A DNA stretch of 64,000 nucleotides from Roseinatronobacter bogoriensis DSM 18756 (GTDB lineage: Bacteria > Pseudomonadota > Alphaproteobacteria > Rhodobacterales > Rhodobacteraceae), in the NCBI RefSeq assembly GCF_004366635.1, contig NZ_SORN01000001.1, forward strand, positions 386,435-450,434, read 5' to 3'. Below the pieces are notes generated by a model, which ran no database searches, had not been told where the DNA came from, and was given only the letters and a program-made list of their open reading frames with translations. The position numbers were made by a program, and so were the translations under genes. Below are positions 32,381 to 40,932 of the stretch, piece after piece (the stretch's first letter is position 1; each line of letters begins with the position of its first letter).

Positions 32381-33247
32381 TTGGATATACGTGCAATCAT
32401 CATGGGGCTGGCCTTTGCGCTGATGTGGTCCTCGGCCTTTACCTCAGCGCGGATGATCGTGGCGGATGCCCCTCCGCTTTATGCGCTGAGCCTGCGGTTC
32501 CTGATATCCGGTCTGATCGGCCTCGCAATCGCGCGGGCACTGGGGCAAAGCTGGTCACTGACCCCGGCACAATGGCGCGCGACAATCCTGTTCGGCATCT
32601 CTCAGAATGCGCTGTATTTGGGCTTGAATTTCGTGGCCATGCAAACAGTGGAGGCATCGGTCGCGGCCATCATCGCCTCGACCATGCCGCTGCTGGTGGC
32701 GCTGGCGGGATGGGTGATCTTGCGCGAATACCTGCGCCCCATGGCGATTGCCGGACTGTTCGCCGGGTTTGCCGGTGTGGCCGTGATTATGGGCGCGCGC
32801 ATTACTGGTGGGATCGACCTGTTTGGTGTGGCCTTGTGTGTTCTGGGTGTGGTTTCGCTGACTGTGGCCACGCTGAGCATGCGCGGTGCGTCTGGGACCG
32901 GGGGCAACCTGCTGACAATCGTGGGAATGCAAATGCTGGTCGGATCGGCCATCCTGATCGTGCCAGCGGTGGCATTGGAAGTGCCCGAGGTCAACTGGAC
33001 ATGGCAGCTTGTGGGGGCGTTCAGCTACACTGTGCTGGTGCCGGGGCTTGCGGCAACATGGGTGTGGTTCCTGCTGGTTGCGCGCATCGGTGCGGTTCAG
33101 GCGGCAACCTTCCACTTCCTGAACCCGTTTTTCGGCGTGGCTGTGGCCGCGGTTCTGCTGGGCGAGAGGCTTGGCATTTTTGACGTGATTGGCGTGCTGG
33201 TGATCATGGCAGGTATTCTGGCGGTGCAGCGTGCGCGCATACCGTGA
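32381..33247 (+). CDS. DMT superfamily transporter (EamA family)
   Basis: A 288-residue protein with ten predicted helices in two EamA repeats. The first has ALMWSSAFTSARMIV and ALYLGLNFVAMQTVEASVAA; the second ends with FHFLNPFFGVAVAAVLLGER. EamA proteins export amino acids or other metabolites. The TTG at 32381 was preferred because AAAGG lies about eight bases before it and it avoids overlap with the MATE gene. An ATG at 32348 in frame would overlap that gene by 23 bases, and an ATG at 32402 is also possible. The substrate is unknown. Confidence 0.83.
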   Translation: MDIRAIIMGLAFALMWSSAFTSARMIVADAPPLYALSLRFLISGLIGLAIARALGQSWSLTPAQWRATILFGISQNALYLGLNFVAMQTVEASVAAIIASTMPLLVALAGWVILREYLRPMAIAGLFAGFAGVAVIMGARITGGIDLFGVALCVLGVVSLTVATLSMRGASGTGGNLLTIVGMQMLVGSAILIVPAVALEVPEVNWTWQLVGAFSYTVLVPGLAATWVWFLLVARIGAVQAATFHFLNPFFGVAVAAVLLGERLGIFDVIGVLVIMAGILAVQRARIP

Positions 33248-33298
33248 CAGTGGCGCGCGCGGCTTGCGTTGCTTGAGTATTTTCAGCAAGAAAATGGC

Positions 33299-33988
33299 TC
33301 AGACGCCAAGATAAGTGGCGACAATTTCCGGGGACAGGGCCTTTGGCTGGCCCTGCCACGCGACGGCCCCGCGTTCAAGGATCACGCAGTGATCCGCGAA
33401 GGGCAGGATTTCTGACAATGTCTTGTCCACCAGCAGGATGGACAGACCATCGGATTTGAGCGCGGTGATCGCGGCCCAGATTTCCTGACGGATGACAGGG
33501 GCCAACCCCTCGGTTGCTTCATCCAGCATCAGCAGGCGGGGGTTGGTCATCAGAGCGCGGCCAATGGCCAGCATCTGCTGCTCGCCGCCAGACAGGGTGG
33601 CGGCGAGTTGTTGTTTGCGTTCTGCCAGTCGTGGAAAAAAGCGCTGCACGCGCGCCAGATCCCATTGGCCGGGGCGCGCACTTGCGATCAGGTTTTCCGT
33701 CACGGTCAGGTTGGGGAAGCAGCGCCGCCCCTCGGGGACCAGGCCAATGCCCAGGCGGGCCGCGCGAAACGAGGGGGCCGTGGTGATATCCTGCCCGCCG
33801 AAGCGCACAGTGCCCGCACGCAAGGGCAACATGCGGCAGGCAGTGGCAATGGTGGTGGATTTGCCCATACCATTGCGCCCCATCAGGGCGACGGCCTGCC
33901 CTTCGTGCACTTGCAGGCTGACGCCGAACAGGGCTTGTGAGGCACCATAGAATACTTGCAGGTTCTCAAGGTCGAGCAGGGGGGTCAT
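33299..33988 (-). CDS. livF: ABC transporter ATP-binding protein, LivF type
   Basis: A 229-residue ATPase. Walker A is LMGRNGMGKSTTIATA, signature LSGGEQQMLAIGRALMTNPR, Walker B LLMLDEATEGLAPVIRQEIW, and H-loop region ILLVDKTLSEIL (Asp-Lys where a His is common). Length and the LxVxYGxxxAL-type start (LENLQVFYGASQALFGVSLQ) are typical of LivF. It is the last gene of a five-gene uptake operon and overlaps livG by four bases. It energises import of a branched-chain amino acid or related amide/aromatic compound. Confidence 0.92.
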   Translation of the reverse strand: MTPLLDLENLQVFYGASQALFGVSLQVHEGQAVALMGRNGMGKSTTIATACRMLPLRAGTVRFGGQDITTAPSFRAARLGIGLVPEGRRCFPNLTVTENLIASARPGQWDLARVQRFFPRLAERKQQLAATLSGGEQQMLAIGRALMTNPRLLMLDEATEGLAPVIRQEIWAAITALKSDGLSILLVDKTLSEILPFADHCVILERGAVAWQGQPKALSPEIVATYLGV

Positions 33989-34740
33989 GTCGCGGCCTCC
34001 TCTCCCAGATAGGCGGCGCGGACCTGCTGGTTGGCGCGGATGTCGGCGGGCGCACCTGTTGCAATGATGCGGCCATAGACCAGAACCGATATGCGGTCGG
34101 CCAGCTTGAAGACCGCATCCATGTCATGTTCGATCAGCAGGATCGGGGCTTCGTGTTTCAACGCGTTCAGAAAAGTGACAAGGCGGGCTGTCCCTTCTGA
34201 CCCCAGCCCGGCCATGGGTTCGTCCAGCAAAAAGCATTTCGGGGCCATCGCAAGCGCCACTGCGATTTCCAGCAACCTGCGTTCCCCATGGCTGAGCATT
34301 GCGGCTTCGACCGAGGCGCGGGGGCCAAGGCCGACGCGCGCGAGTGCCGCGCGCGCGCCTTCGCGCAAGGCTGTGTCACGGTTGACCGGGCGCAAGAAGC
34401 GGTAGCTGTGTCCTTGTCGGGCCTGAAGTGCAAGCATGACATTGCGCAGCGCTGAATAGTCGGGAATCAGGGACGACACCTGAAAGCTGCGCGCCAGCCC
34501 GGCCCTAGCGCGTTGGGCGACAGACAATGTGGTAATCTCTGTTCCGTCCAGCCTGACGTGCCCCGCATCGGGCGCGATCTTGCCTGCGACAAGTCCCATC
34601 AATGTGGATTTGCCCGCGCCATTCGGGCCAATCAGCGCGTGGATTTCGCCCGGTTGCAAGGTCAGGCTCACATCATCGGTCGCCTTGAGCGCGCCGAAGC
34701 TTTTCGACAGACCGCGCAGGTCCAGAACCGGGTCAGACAT
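33985..34740 (-). CDS. livG: ABC transporter ATP-binding protein, LivG type
   Basis: A 251-residue ATPase with GLSKSFGALKATDDVSLTLQ, Walker A LIGPNGAGKSTLMGLVAG, signature MLSHGERRLLEIAVALAMAP, Walker B CFLLDEPMAGLGSE, and ILLIEHDMDAVFKLADR. The signature reads LSHGE rather than LSGGE, as in many LivG proteins. The C-terminal GAPADIRANQQVRAAYLGEE is diagnostic of the family. It overlaps livM by eight bases and livF by four, so all are translationally coupled. Confidence 0.93.
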   Translation of the reverse strand: MSDPVLDLRGLSKSFGALKATDDVSLTLQPGEIHALIGPNGAGKSTLMGLVAGKIAPDAGHVRLDGTEITTLSVAQRARAGLARSFQVSSLIPDYSALRNVMLALQARQGHSYRFLRPVNRDTALREGARAALARVGLGPRASVEAAMLSHGERRLLEIAVALAMAPKCFLLDEPMAGLGSEGTARLVTFLNALKHEAPILLIEHDMDAVFKLADRISVLVYGRIIATGAPADIRANQQVRAAYLGEEAAT

Positions 34741-35710
34741 TCTGCGCCCTCCCTGCGATAAGCCCGATCAGCCCGCCGCGCGCAAACAGCACGACCGCCA
34801 GCAGCACAAGGCCCAGCCAGAGCTTCCAGTGTTCGCTCACGCCCCCGAAAAAGACCTCGAACCCCACGAGAATGGCCGCGCCAGCCACCGGGCCAAACAG
34901 GCGGCCCACACCGCCCAGAATGATGATGACGATCAATTCGCCCGACATGGTCCATGCCATCATGGCAGGGCTGACAAAGCGGGTAAGGTCGGCCATCATC
35001 GCGCCCGCCAGCCCGGTGATCATGCCCGACAGCACAAAGGCCACGAGCTTGACCCCGAAAGGCGAGATGCCGATGGCAGCGGCGCGGTCGGGGTTCTGGC
35101 GAATGGCCATGAGCGCCGCCCCGAAACGCGCGGCGCGCAGCATTGCAAAGACCCCAAGTGATGCCAGAAGCACGCCATAGGCGATCAGAAACAATTCCCA
35201 GGGTCGTGCTGTGTTCAGGCCGGGAAACTGGTTTCTGACGAAGATGGGCAAACCATCCTCGCCGCCATAGGCAGGCCAAGACAGGGTAAAGAAAAACCCC
35301 ATCTGCGCAAATGCCAATGTGATCATGATGAAGAAAATGCCCGAGGTGCGCAAGGACAGCGCGCCGACTATCCCCGCGATCAGCCCCGACAGCGCCATTG
35401 CCATAGCCCAGATTGGCAGCATCTGGTTGGTGCCGGGCAGACCCAGAACCGTGGTGCCTGAAAAGGCATGATGGGCCGCAATCCCGGCCACATATCCGCC
35501 AATGCCTAGGTAGAGCGCATGGCCAAAGCTGACCATGCCGCCCAGCCCCAGCGCAATATTCAGGCCCACCCCGGCGATGGCCAGAATGGCAATGCGCGTG
35601 GCCAGTGTGATGATGAAAGGCTCATTTGCCATCCATGCCCAGAGGGGCACCGCGAAAAGTGCGAGTGCCAGCAGGGCATTGAGCAGCCATTCCTTCCGCA
35701 AGTTATCCAT
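34733..35710 (-). CDS. livM: Branched-chain amino-acid-type ABC transporter permease, LivM
   Basis: A 325-residue permease with about ten hydrophobic segments. LNIALGLGGMVSFGHALYLG is the classic LivM motif, followed by GYVAGIAAHHAF, LRTSGIFFIMITLAFAQMGF and the EAA-like coupling loop near AIGISPFGVKLVAFVLSG. It forms the membrane channel with LivH, whose gene overlaps by eight bases. Specificity is set by the binding protein at 36685. Confidence 0.93.
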   Translation of the reverse strand: MDNLRKEWLLNALLALALFAVPLWAWMANEPFIITLATRIAILAIAGVGLNIALGLGGMVSFGHALYLGIGGYVAGIAAHHAFSGTTVLGLPGTNQMLPIWAMAMALSGLIAGIVGALSLRTSGIFFIMITLAFAQMGFFFTLSWPAYGGEDGLPIFVRNQFPGLNTARPWELFLIAYGVLLASLGVFAMLRAARFGAALMAIRQNPDRAAAIGISPFGVKLVAFVLSGMITGLAGAMMADLTRFVSPAMMAWTMSGELIVIIILGGVGRLFGPVAGAAILVGFEVFFGGVSEHWKLWLGLVLLAVVLFARGGLIGLIAGRAQNV

Positions 35711-36620
35711 GGGCGGGAAAAAGTCCTTTGGGCCGGAAGATCAGAACAAGCGCCATCAGCAGATAGATCAGCATCGAGGCGAGCGCCGCACCAACCCCCA
35801 TCGCCTGCGAGGTGTCCATGAAGGTGGCAAAGATACGCGGCAACAGAAACCGGCCCATGGTGTCGATTACGCCAACCAGGAGCGCGCCGACCATAGCGCC
35901 TTTGATCGACCCGATCCCGCCAATCACAATGACAACAAATGCAAGGATCAGCACCGGCTCGCCCATGCCAACCTGCACCGACTGGATGGCACCGACCAGC
36001 GCCCCGGCAAGCCCTGCAAGGGCGGCACCCAGTGCAAAGACGATCGTATAAAGTGCGCGGATATTCACCCCAAGGGCAGCGATCATCTCTCGGTCGGATT
36101 CACCTGCACGAATCTGGATGCCAAGGCGGGTTTTTGAAATTAGCAGCCAAAGACCGACAGCCACAGCCAAGCCAAAGCCGATCAGCGCCAGACGGTAAAA
36201 TGAGTAATCCACGATCCCCAATTGAACTGTTCCACGCAAGATATCGGGCACATTCAGGTAAAGCGGGAAGGGGCCAAAGATCATGCGCACCCCTTCGGAC
36301 AGGATCAGGATCAGCGCGAAAGTGGCCAGCACCTGGTCCAAGTGGTCGCGCGCGTAGAGACGCCGGATCACGACAATTTCTATCAGCGCACCCGCTGCCG
36401 CCGCTGCTGCGATGCCCGCCATCAGCCCCAGCCAGAAATTGCCTGTCATCCCGGCAATGGCGGCGCACAGGAATGCGCCGATCATATAGAGTGAGCCATG
36501 CGCGAGATTGATCAGCCCCATCACGCCGAAGACCAGCGTCAGGCCGGCGGACATCAGAAACAGCATCAGCCCGAATTGCACGCCATTGAGTAGCTGCTCT
36601 AGCACCAGCGCAAGAGTCAT
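35703..36620 (-). CDS. livH: Branched-chain amino-acid-type ABC transporter permease, LivH
   Basis: A 305-residue permease. LLNGVQFGLMLFLMSAGLTL and FGVMGLINLAHGSLYMIGAF are the N-terminal LivH signatures, followed by RRLYARDHLDQVLATFALIL and the coupling-loop region AALGVNIRALYTIVFALGAA. VIVIGGIGSIKGAMVGALLV is also typical. It lies 64 bp after the binding-protein gene, with a hairpin in the gap, and overlaps livM by eight bases. Confidence 0.93.
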   Translation of the reverse strand: MTLALVLEQLLNGVQFGLMLFLMSAGLTLVFGVMGLINLAHGSLYMIGAFLCAAIAGMTGNFWLGLMAGIAAAAAAGALIEIVVIRRLYARDHLDQVLATFALILILSEGVRMIFGPFPLYLNVPDILRGTVQLGIVDYSFYRLALIGFGLAVAVGLWLLISKTRLGIQIRAGESDREMIAALGVNIRALYTIVFALGAALAGLAGALVGAIQSVQVGMGEPVLILAFVVIVIGGIGSIKGAMVGALLVGVIDTMGRFLLPRIFATFMDTSQAMGVGAALASMLIYLLMALVLIFRPKGLFPAHG

Positions 36621-36649
36621 GCGACATCACCTTGGGGAATGGAAGTCAT

Positions 36650-36671
36650 GGCCCCGGCAAGTACCGGGGCC
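36650..36671 (-). terminator. Intra-operonic hairpin between binding-protein gene and livH
   Basis: GGCCCCGG (36650-36657) pairs with CCGGGGCC (36664-36671) around CAAGTA. It lies 13 bp beyond the binding-protein stop on the minus strand and lacks a T-run. It probably stabilises or partly terminates the mRNA, raising binding-protein output relative to the permeases. Confidence 0.6.
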
Positions 36672-36684
36672 GGGATTGCGCCGC

Positions 36685-37827
36685 TTACATGTTGCAGTTT
36701 TCACCATGCACGTCGCGGTGTTCTTCAAAGGCTGTGCCGATGATCCGATTGGTCAGAACACCGTCCACCTCGACCACCTCGCGGACATAGACTGTCTGAA
36801 CCGGGTGGTGATTTGGCGCAAAGCTGAAATTCCCGCGCACCGAGGCGAAATCCGCAGCGCGCAGCGCGTCGCGGAAGGCGTCACTATCCGAAATATCGGC
36901 GCTCGACAGGGCCGACAGGATCAGATTTGCCGTGTCAAAGCCCTGGCTGGCATAAAGCGAAGGCAGGCGGTCATAGGCTTGCTGAAAGGCGCTGACAAAG
37001 GCTTCGTTGGCGGCATTGTCCAGATCGGGCGACCATTGCGAGGTGTTGATCACGCCTAGCGCGGCAGATCCCATTGCTGGCAAGACATCCTGATCGAAGC
37101 TGAACCCGGCGGAAACAATAGGTAGATCAACGCCGGATTGTTCATATTGGCGCATAAATGAAATCCCCATGCCGCCGGGCAGGAAGATAAACACCGAGTC
37201 CGCGCCAGAGGCACGAATTTCGGCAATCTCGGCAGCATAATCGGTCTGGCCGACTTGCGTGAACAGCTCTCCCGCCAGCTCGCCCTCATAATAGCGCTTG
37301 AAACCGGTCAATGCGTCTGTGCCCGCCGGGTAGTTCGGGGCCATGATAAAGGTGTTCTCATAGCCCAGCACATTTGCGTGCTGGCCCGCGGCTTCGTGCA
37401 GCATGTCATTTTGCCATGCCGCGTTGAAATAATTCGGGTGACAATTCGCGCCCGCCAGTGGCGATGGGCCCGCATTGGGTGAGATGTAGAAGATATCTTG
37501 CGCCACGGTCGAGGGCACGACTGCCATTGCAAGGTTTGACCAGATGATGCCGGTCAGAATATCGGCGCGTTCCGACTGGACCATGCGCTCTGCGATCTGC
37601 ACCGCCAGTTCAGGGCGCTGGGCATCATCTTCGACCACAAGCCTGATCGAATGCTCGCCAGCCATGTCCAGTGCCAGTTGGAAGCCGTCGCGCACATCGA
37701 CCCCCAGACCAGCCCCACCGCCGGACAATGTGGTAATCATGCCGACGGTGACCGTCTCTGCCTGTGCCGTGCCGACCATCGCGCCAAGGGTCAGGGCTGC
37801 CAAGGCAGATGTCCTGAGGGTTTTCAT
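36685..37827 (-). CDS. ABC transporter substrate-binding protein (type I periplasmic fold, LivK-like)
   Basis: A 380-residue protein with a Sec signal peptide ending GTAQA. The mature start, ETVTVGMITTLSGGGAGLGV, is the usual beginning of a Leu/Ile/Val-type fold. IRLVVEDDAQRPELAVQIAE, DILTGIIWSNLAMAV, FYISPNAGPSPLAG, and GYENTFIMAPNYPAGTDALT follow. The C-terminal EEHRDVHGENCNM is typical of the subgroup that includes binding proteins for aromatic acids and amides rather than strictly Leu/Ile/Val. It is first in the operon. A kynurenine-formamidase-like hydrolase lies upstream on the same strand, so an aromatic ligand is a fair hypothesis. Confidence 0.87.
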   Translation of the reverse strand: MKTLRTSALAALTLGAMVGTAQAETVTVGMITTLSGGGAGLGVDVRDGFQLALDMAGEHSIRLVVEDDAQRPELAVQIAERMVQSERADILTGIIWSNLAMAVVPSTVAQDIFYISPNAGPSPLAGANCHPNYFNAAWQNDMLHEAAGQHANVLGYENTFIMAPNYPAGTDALTGFKRYYEGELAGELFTQVGQTDYAAEIAEIRASGADSVFIFLPGGMGISFMRQYEQSGVDLPIVSAGFSFDQDVLPAMGSAALGVINTSQWSPDLDNAANEAFVSAFQQAYDRLPSLYASQGFDTANLILSALSSADISDSDAFRDALRAADFASVRGNFSFAPNHHPVQTVYVREVVEVDGVLTNRIIGTAFEEHRDVHGENCNM

Positions 37828-37897
37828 GCGTCACTCTCCCTGTGTGATTTATTGCTTTGCGTAAGTGTTGCCCCGAACCGCTCAAAAAGTAAATCTC

Positions 37898-38725
37898 TTA
37901 CGCAAGCGGGGGTGTTTGCGACAAAAGGGCCTGTGTCAGCGGGCTGTCAGGCTGTGCCAGCCCGTCGATGACATTGAAATGGTGCTGCTGTGGGGCGACA
38001 TGCAGGTGCGCATTGCATCCCTTTCGCGCCCATGCTTCGCGCAACAATGCAGACTGGCGCAGGAACTCTGGCCGCTCATGCCCGCCGACCCATGCCGTTA
38101 CGGCAATACCGGGATAGGGGTTGTGCAGGGCGGCGCTTTCGCTGCGCGCGGTCTCGTCGGTCAGTCCAAGCTCTGCGTTCATCTGAGTGTGCAGCAAGGG
38201 GCGCAGGTCATGCAGCCCTGAGATAGACAGGACATGCGCGATCCGGTCCAGAACGTGACATGGCAGGGTAGTGTCATCGCAGATCATGCGCGTTACCAGA
38301 TGCCCGCCCGCCGAATGGCCGGTCAGACAGATAGGGCCTGCAACCGCTGCTGCGGCATGGTTTATGGCGAGCGCGATCTGGCCGGTGATCTGCGGGATGT
38401 GCGCCTCGGGCGAAAGGGTGTAGCTTGGCAGCGCCACGGCCCAGCCTTGTGCCACTGGCCCCGCGGCCAGATGTGACCAGTAGGATTTGTCGAATTTCAG
38501 CCAATAGCCGCCATGCACGATAACCACCAACCCGCGCGGGGGGGCTTCGGGCAGGAACAGGTCATAGGTTTCGCGCCTGTGCGGACCATAAGCGATGTCG
38601 CGGCGCAGTGTCGCGCTGGCGCGAAACGCCTGTGCTTCCTGTTCCCAGCGCGGCGGATACTCTGCCGACCCGTCGATATAGGCGCCATTCGCAAACGCAT
38701 CATCCCAGTCGATTTCAGGGCTCAT
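37898..38725 (-). CDS. Alpha/beta hydrolase, kynurenine-formamidase-like
   Basis: A 275-residue alpha/beta hydrolase. The oxyanion motif is GLVVIVHGGYWLKFDKSYWS; HGGYW followed by SYWSHLA is typical of kynurenine (aryl)formamidases. The nucleophile elbow is CLTGHSAGGHLV, and a C-terminal His in APQQHHFNVIDGL completes the triad with an Asp/Glu. There is no signal peptide. It is on the same strand as the Liv-type operon downstream and follows the GAF-domain reductase gene by 13 bases. Hydrolysis of N-formylkynurenine is plausible, but other N-acyl aromatic substrates cannot be excluded, and no other kyn genes are present. Confidence 0.75.
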   Translation of the reverse strand: MSPEIDWDDAFANGAYIDGSAEYPPRWEQEAQAFRASATLRRDIAYGPHRRETYDLFLPEAPPRGLVVIVHGGYWLKFDKSYWSHLAAGPVAQGWAVALPSYTLSPEAHIPQITGQIALAINHAAAAVAGPICLTGHSAGGHLVTRMICDDTTLPCHVLDRIAHVLSISGLHDLRPLLHTQMNAELGLTDETARSESAALHNPYPGIAVTAWVGGHERPEFLRQSALLREAWARKGCNAHLHVAPQQHHFNVIDGLAQPDSPLTQALLSQTPPLA

Positions 38726-38738
38726 AACATCTTCCAGC

Positions 38739-39197
38739 CTATGTCAGCGGTCTTGAAAACACTTGTGACAGAATTGCCCCCAGCGCCGCCGCGTCGCCTT
38801 CGTCAAAGGCATCGGGCTGGTCACTGTCGATGTCAAACACCGCAATAAGCCGCCCTGCACCGTCGCGCACTGGCAGCACAAGTTCCGAACGGGTGGAACT
38901 CGCACAGGCGATGTGCCCCGCGAAAGCCTCAACATCGGGGACAAGCTGCACCTCGCCCGTGCGTGCGCAGGCACCGCAAACGCCGCGCGAAAAGGGAATG
39001 ACCAGGCAGCCATGACCACCTTGATAGGGGCCGATCTTCAGCATTTCGGGGGCCGTGACGCGGTAGAACCCGGTCCAGTCGAAGCGGGCATCGGAATGAT
39101 GCACCTCGCAAGCCACAGTGGCCATTAATGCAACTGCGTCTGTCTCGCCCTCGGTCAGGGCCTCGATCCGCGCAGCCAGCGCATCATAATCCAGCAT
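38739..39197 (-). CDS. GAF-domain free methionine-(R)-sulfoxide reductase (fRMsr)
   Basis: A 152-residue single GAF domain. FDWTGFYRVTAPEMLKIGPY and GGHGCLVIPFSRGVCGACAR carry two of the family's cysteines. VPDVEAFAGHIACASSTRSE carries the third, catalytic one, followed by LVLPVRDGAGRLIAVFDID. This layout is that of free methionine-(R)-sulfoxide reductase, which repairs oxidised free methionine. The start at 39197 has AAAGGA upstream; the frame is open a further ten codons. It is co-directional with the formamidase-like gene. Confidence 0.85.
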   Translation of the reverse strand: MLDYDALAARIEALTEGETDAVALMATVACEVHHSDARFDWTGFYRVTAPEMLKIGPYQGGHGCLVIPFSRGVCGACARTGEVQLVPDVEAFAGHIACASSTRSELVLPVRDGAGRLIAVFDIDSDQPDAFDEGDAAALGAILSQVFSRPLT

Positions 39198-39292
39198 TCG
39201 GTGTCCTTTCCATCTTGTCTGGAGCAAGCGGCCCCGCCGCCTTGCGACGCGCCCGGCCCCCTCGATGGGGGCAAGGGCGCATCTGGTCGGCC

Positions 39293-40471
39293 TCAGGGCC
39301 GCTCGATGGCGATTGCTGTGCCTTCCCCGCCGCCAATACAGATTGCGGCGACCCCACGCTTCAGCCCGCGCGCTTCCAATGCGTTCAGAAGCGTAACCAT
39401 GATCCGCGCACCAGACGCACCAATCGGGTGGCCAAGCGCACAGGCCCCGCCATGCACATTGACCACATCACGCGGCAAACCCAACTCATGCATGAAAGCC
39501 ATCGGCACAACTGCAAACGCTTCATTCACTTCCCACAGGTCAACATCGGACACAGCCCAGCCCAGCCTTTCCAACAGTTTGCGCGCGGCCGGAACCGGGG
39601 CGGTTGTGAACCAGCCGGGTGCCTGCGCATGGCTGGCATGGCCCCGGATAAAGGCGCGTGGTGCGATGCCCTGTGCCTCGGCAAGCTTGCGCGACCCCAG
39701 AACCAGGGCTGCGGCCCCGTCCGAGATGGACGAGCTGTTAGCGGCCGTCACGGTGCCACCCTTGCGAAAGGCGGGTTTAAGGTGGGGTATCTTTTCCGGT
39801 CGCGCGGATTTGGGTTGCTCATCTTCCGACACCACAATCTCACCGCCGCGCCCGCTCACGGTGACCGGCGCGATTTCGCGTGCGAATGCGCCACCTGACT
39901 GCGCTTCCAGGGCGTTTGACAGGGATTGCAGCGCGTAGTCATCCTGCGCCTCTCTTGTGAACTGGTAATGTTCGGCGCAATCTTCGGCGTAACTGCCCAT
40001 CAAACGGCCCTTGTCATAGGCATCTTCCAGCCCGTCCAGAAACATGTGGTCAATCACCTGCCCATGCCCGATCCGCGCGCCGCTGCGCATTTTGGGCAAA
40101 AGATAGGGCGCATCTGACATGCTTTCCAAGCCGCCTGCGACCACCAGCCCGGACTGACCCAGCGCAATCTGGTCATGCGCGATCATCGCCGCTTTCATGC
40201 CAGAGCCGCACATCTTGTTCAGCGTGGTTGCCGGAACTGCGTCACTCAGCCCCGCCGCGAAACCGGCCTGACGGGCAGGGGCCTGTCCTTGTCCGGCGGG
40301 CAGCACACATCCCATCAGCACTTCCTCGACACGCGCCGAATCAATGCCTGCGTCACGCAGGGCGCCTGCTATGGCCGCTCCGCCAAGTTTGGGGGCGCCC
40401 AAGCCGGAAAAGACGCCCTGAAATCCGCCCATTGCCGTGCGGGCGGCACCCAGAATGGCTACTTCATGCAT
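39293..40471 (-). CDS. Acetyl-CoA acetyltransferase (thiolase)
   Basis: A 392-residue thiolase. The acyl-accepting Cys lies in TTLNKMCGSGMKAAMIAHD (near residue 88), the GHP His in ACALGHPIGASGARIMVTLL, and the second Cys in AAICIGGGEGTAIAIE. EVAILGAARTAMGGFQGVFS and VNEAFAVVPMAFMHELGLP are typical of the biosynthetic acetoacetyl-CoA thiolases. It condenses two acetyl-CoA, or cleaves acetoacetyl-CoA, in the cytoplasm. No phaB or beta-oxidation partner lies beside it. Length is normal. Confidence 0.93.
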   Translation of the reverse strand: MHEVAILGAARTAMGGFQGVFSGLGAPKLGGAAIAGALRDAGIDSARVEEVLMGCVLPAGQGQAPARQAGFAAGLSDAVPATTLNKMCGSGMKAAMIAHDQIALGQSGLVVAGGLESMSDAPYLLPKMRSGARIGHGQVIDHMFLDGLEDAYDKGRLMGSYAEDCAEHYQFTREAQDDYALQSLSNALEAQSGGAFAREIAPVTVSGRGGEIVVSEDEQPKSARPEKIPHLKPAFRKGGTVTAANSSSISDGAAALVLGSRKLAEAQGIAPRAFIRGHASHAQAPGWFTTAPVPAARKLLERLGWAVSDVDLWEVNEAFAVVPMAFMHELGLPRDVVNVHGGACALGHPIGASGARIMVTLLNALEARGLKRGVAAICIGGGEGTAIAIERP

Positions 40472-40561
40472 GTTTTCAGTTCCTTGGAGACGGGTTCAAC
40501 AATCTGTTGGTAACACTTTGCGCGTAGTCTCGCCATATCGAAGCTCAGGAAAGGGGTGGAT

Positions 40562-40918
40562 ATGCAGATAAGGCATTTTCAGACTGAGGATGCAGTTATC
40601 ATCAAGATTCTCGAGTCGCGTCTTGATGCGGCAGTGGCCATCATATTCAAAGACATGATGCGTGATACCGTGGTTGAGGACGGCACCCGGGTTATTCTGG
40701 ATTTGTCGCAGGTACAGTTTCTTGACAGCAGTGGTCTTGGGGCGATTGTCGGTGTCATGAAACTGCTTGGCCCAACGCGCCCGCTGGAAATTGCCGCCCT
40801 GTCGCCTGCCGTGCGCAAGCTCTTTCGGTTGACACGCATGGATACCGTTTTCCGCATTCACGACAATGCCCCTGCCATTGATGGCATAGACTCAGACACA
40901 TTCAGCATCGCCGGATAG
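40562..40918 (+). CDS. STAS-domain anti-sigma factor antagonist (SpoIIAA/RsbV-like)
   Basis: A 118-residue single STAS domain. The phosphorylation loop reads VILDLSQVQFLDSSGLGAIV, in which the second Ser of DSSGLG is the usual phospho-acceptor. ALSPAVRKLFRLTRMDTVFR is the typical C-terminal helix. ATG 40562 was chosen because AGGAAAGGGG lies just before; a GTG at 40556 is in frame. The partner is the anti-sigma-kinase-like protein starting 15 bases after its stop. In such pairs the STAS protein, when unphosphorylated, binds the kinase and frees its target. Confidence 0.9.
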   Translation: MQIRHFQTEDAVIIKILESRLDAAVAIIFKDMMRDTVVEDGTRVILDLSQVQFLDSSGLGAIVGVMKLLGPTRPLEIAALSPAVRKLFRLTRMDTVFRIHDNAPAIDGIDSDTFSIAG

Positions 40919-40932
40919 TTCGGAAGATTGAC

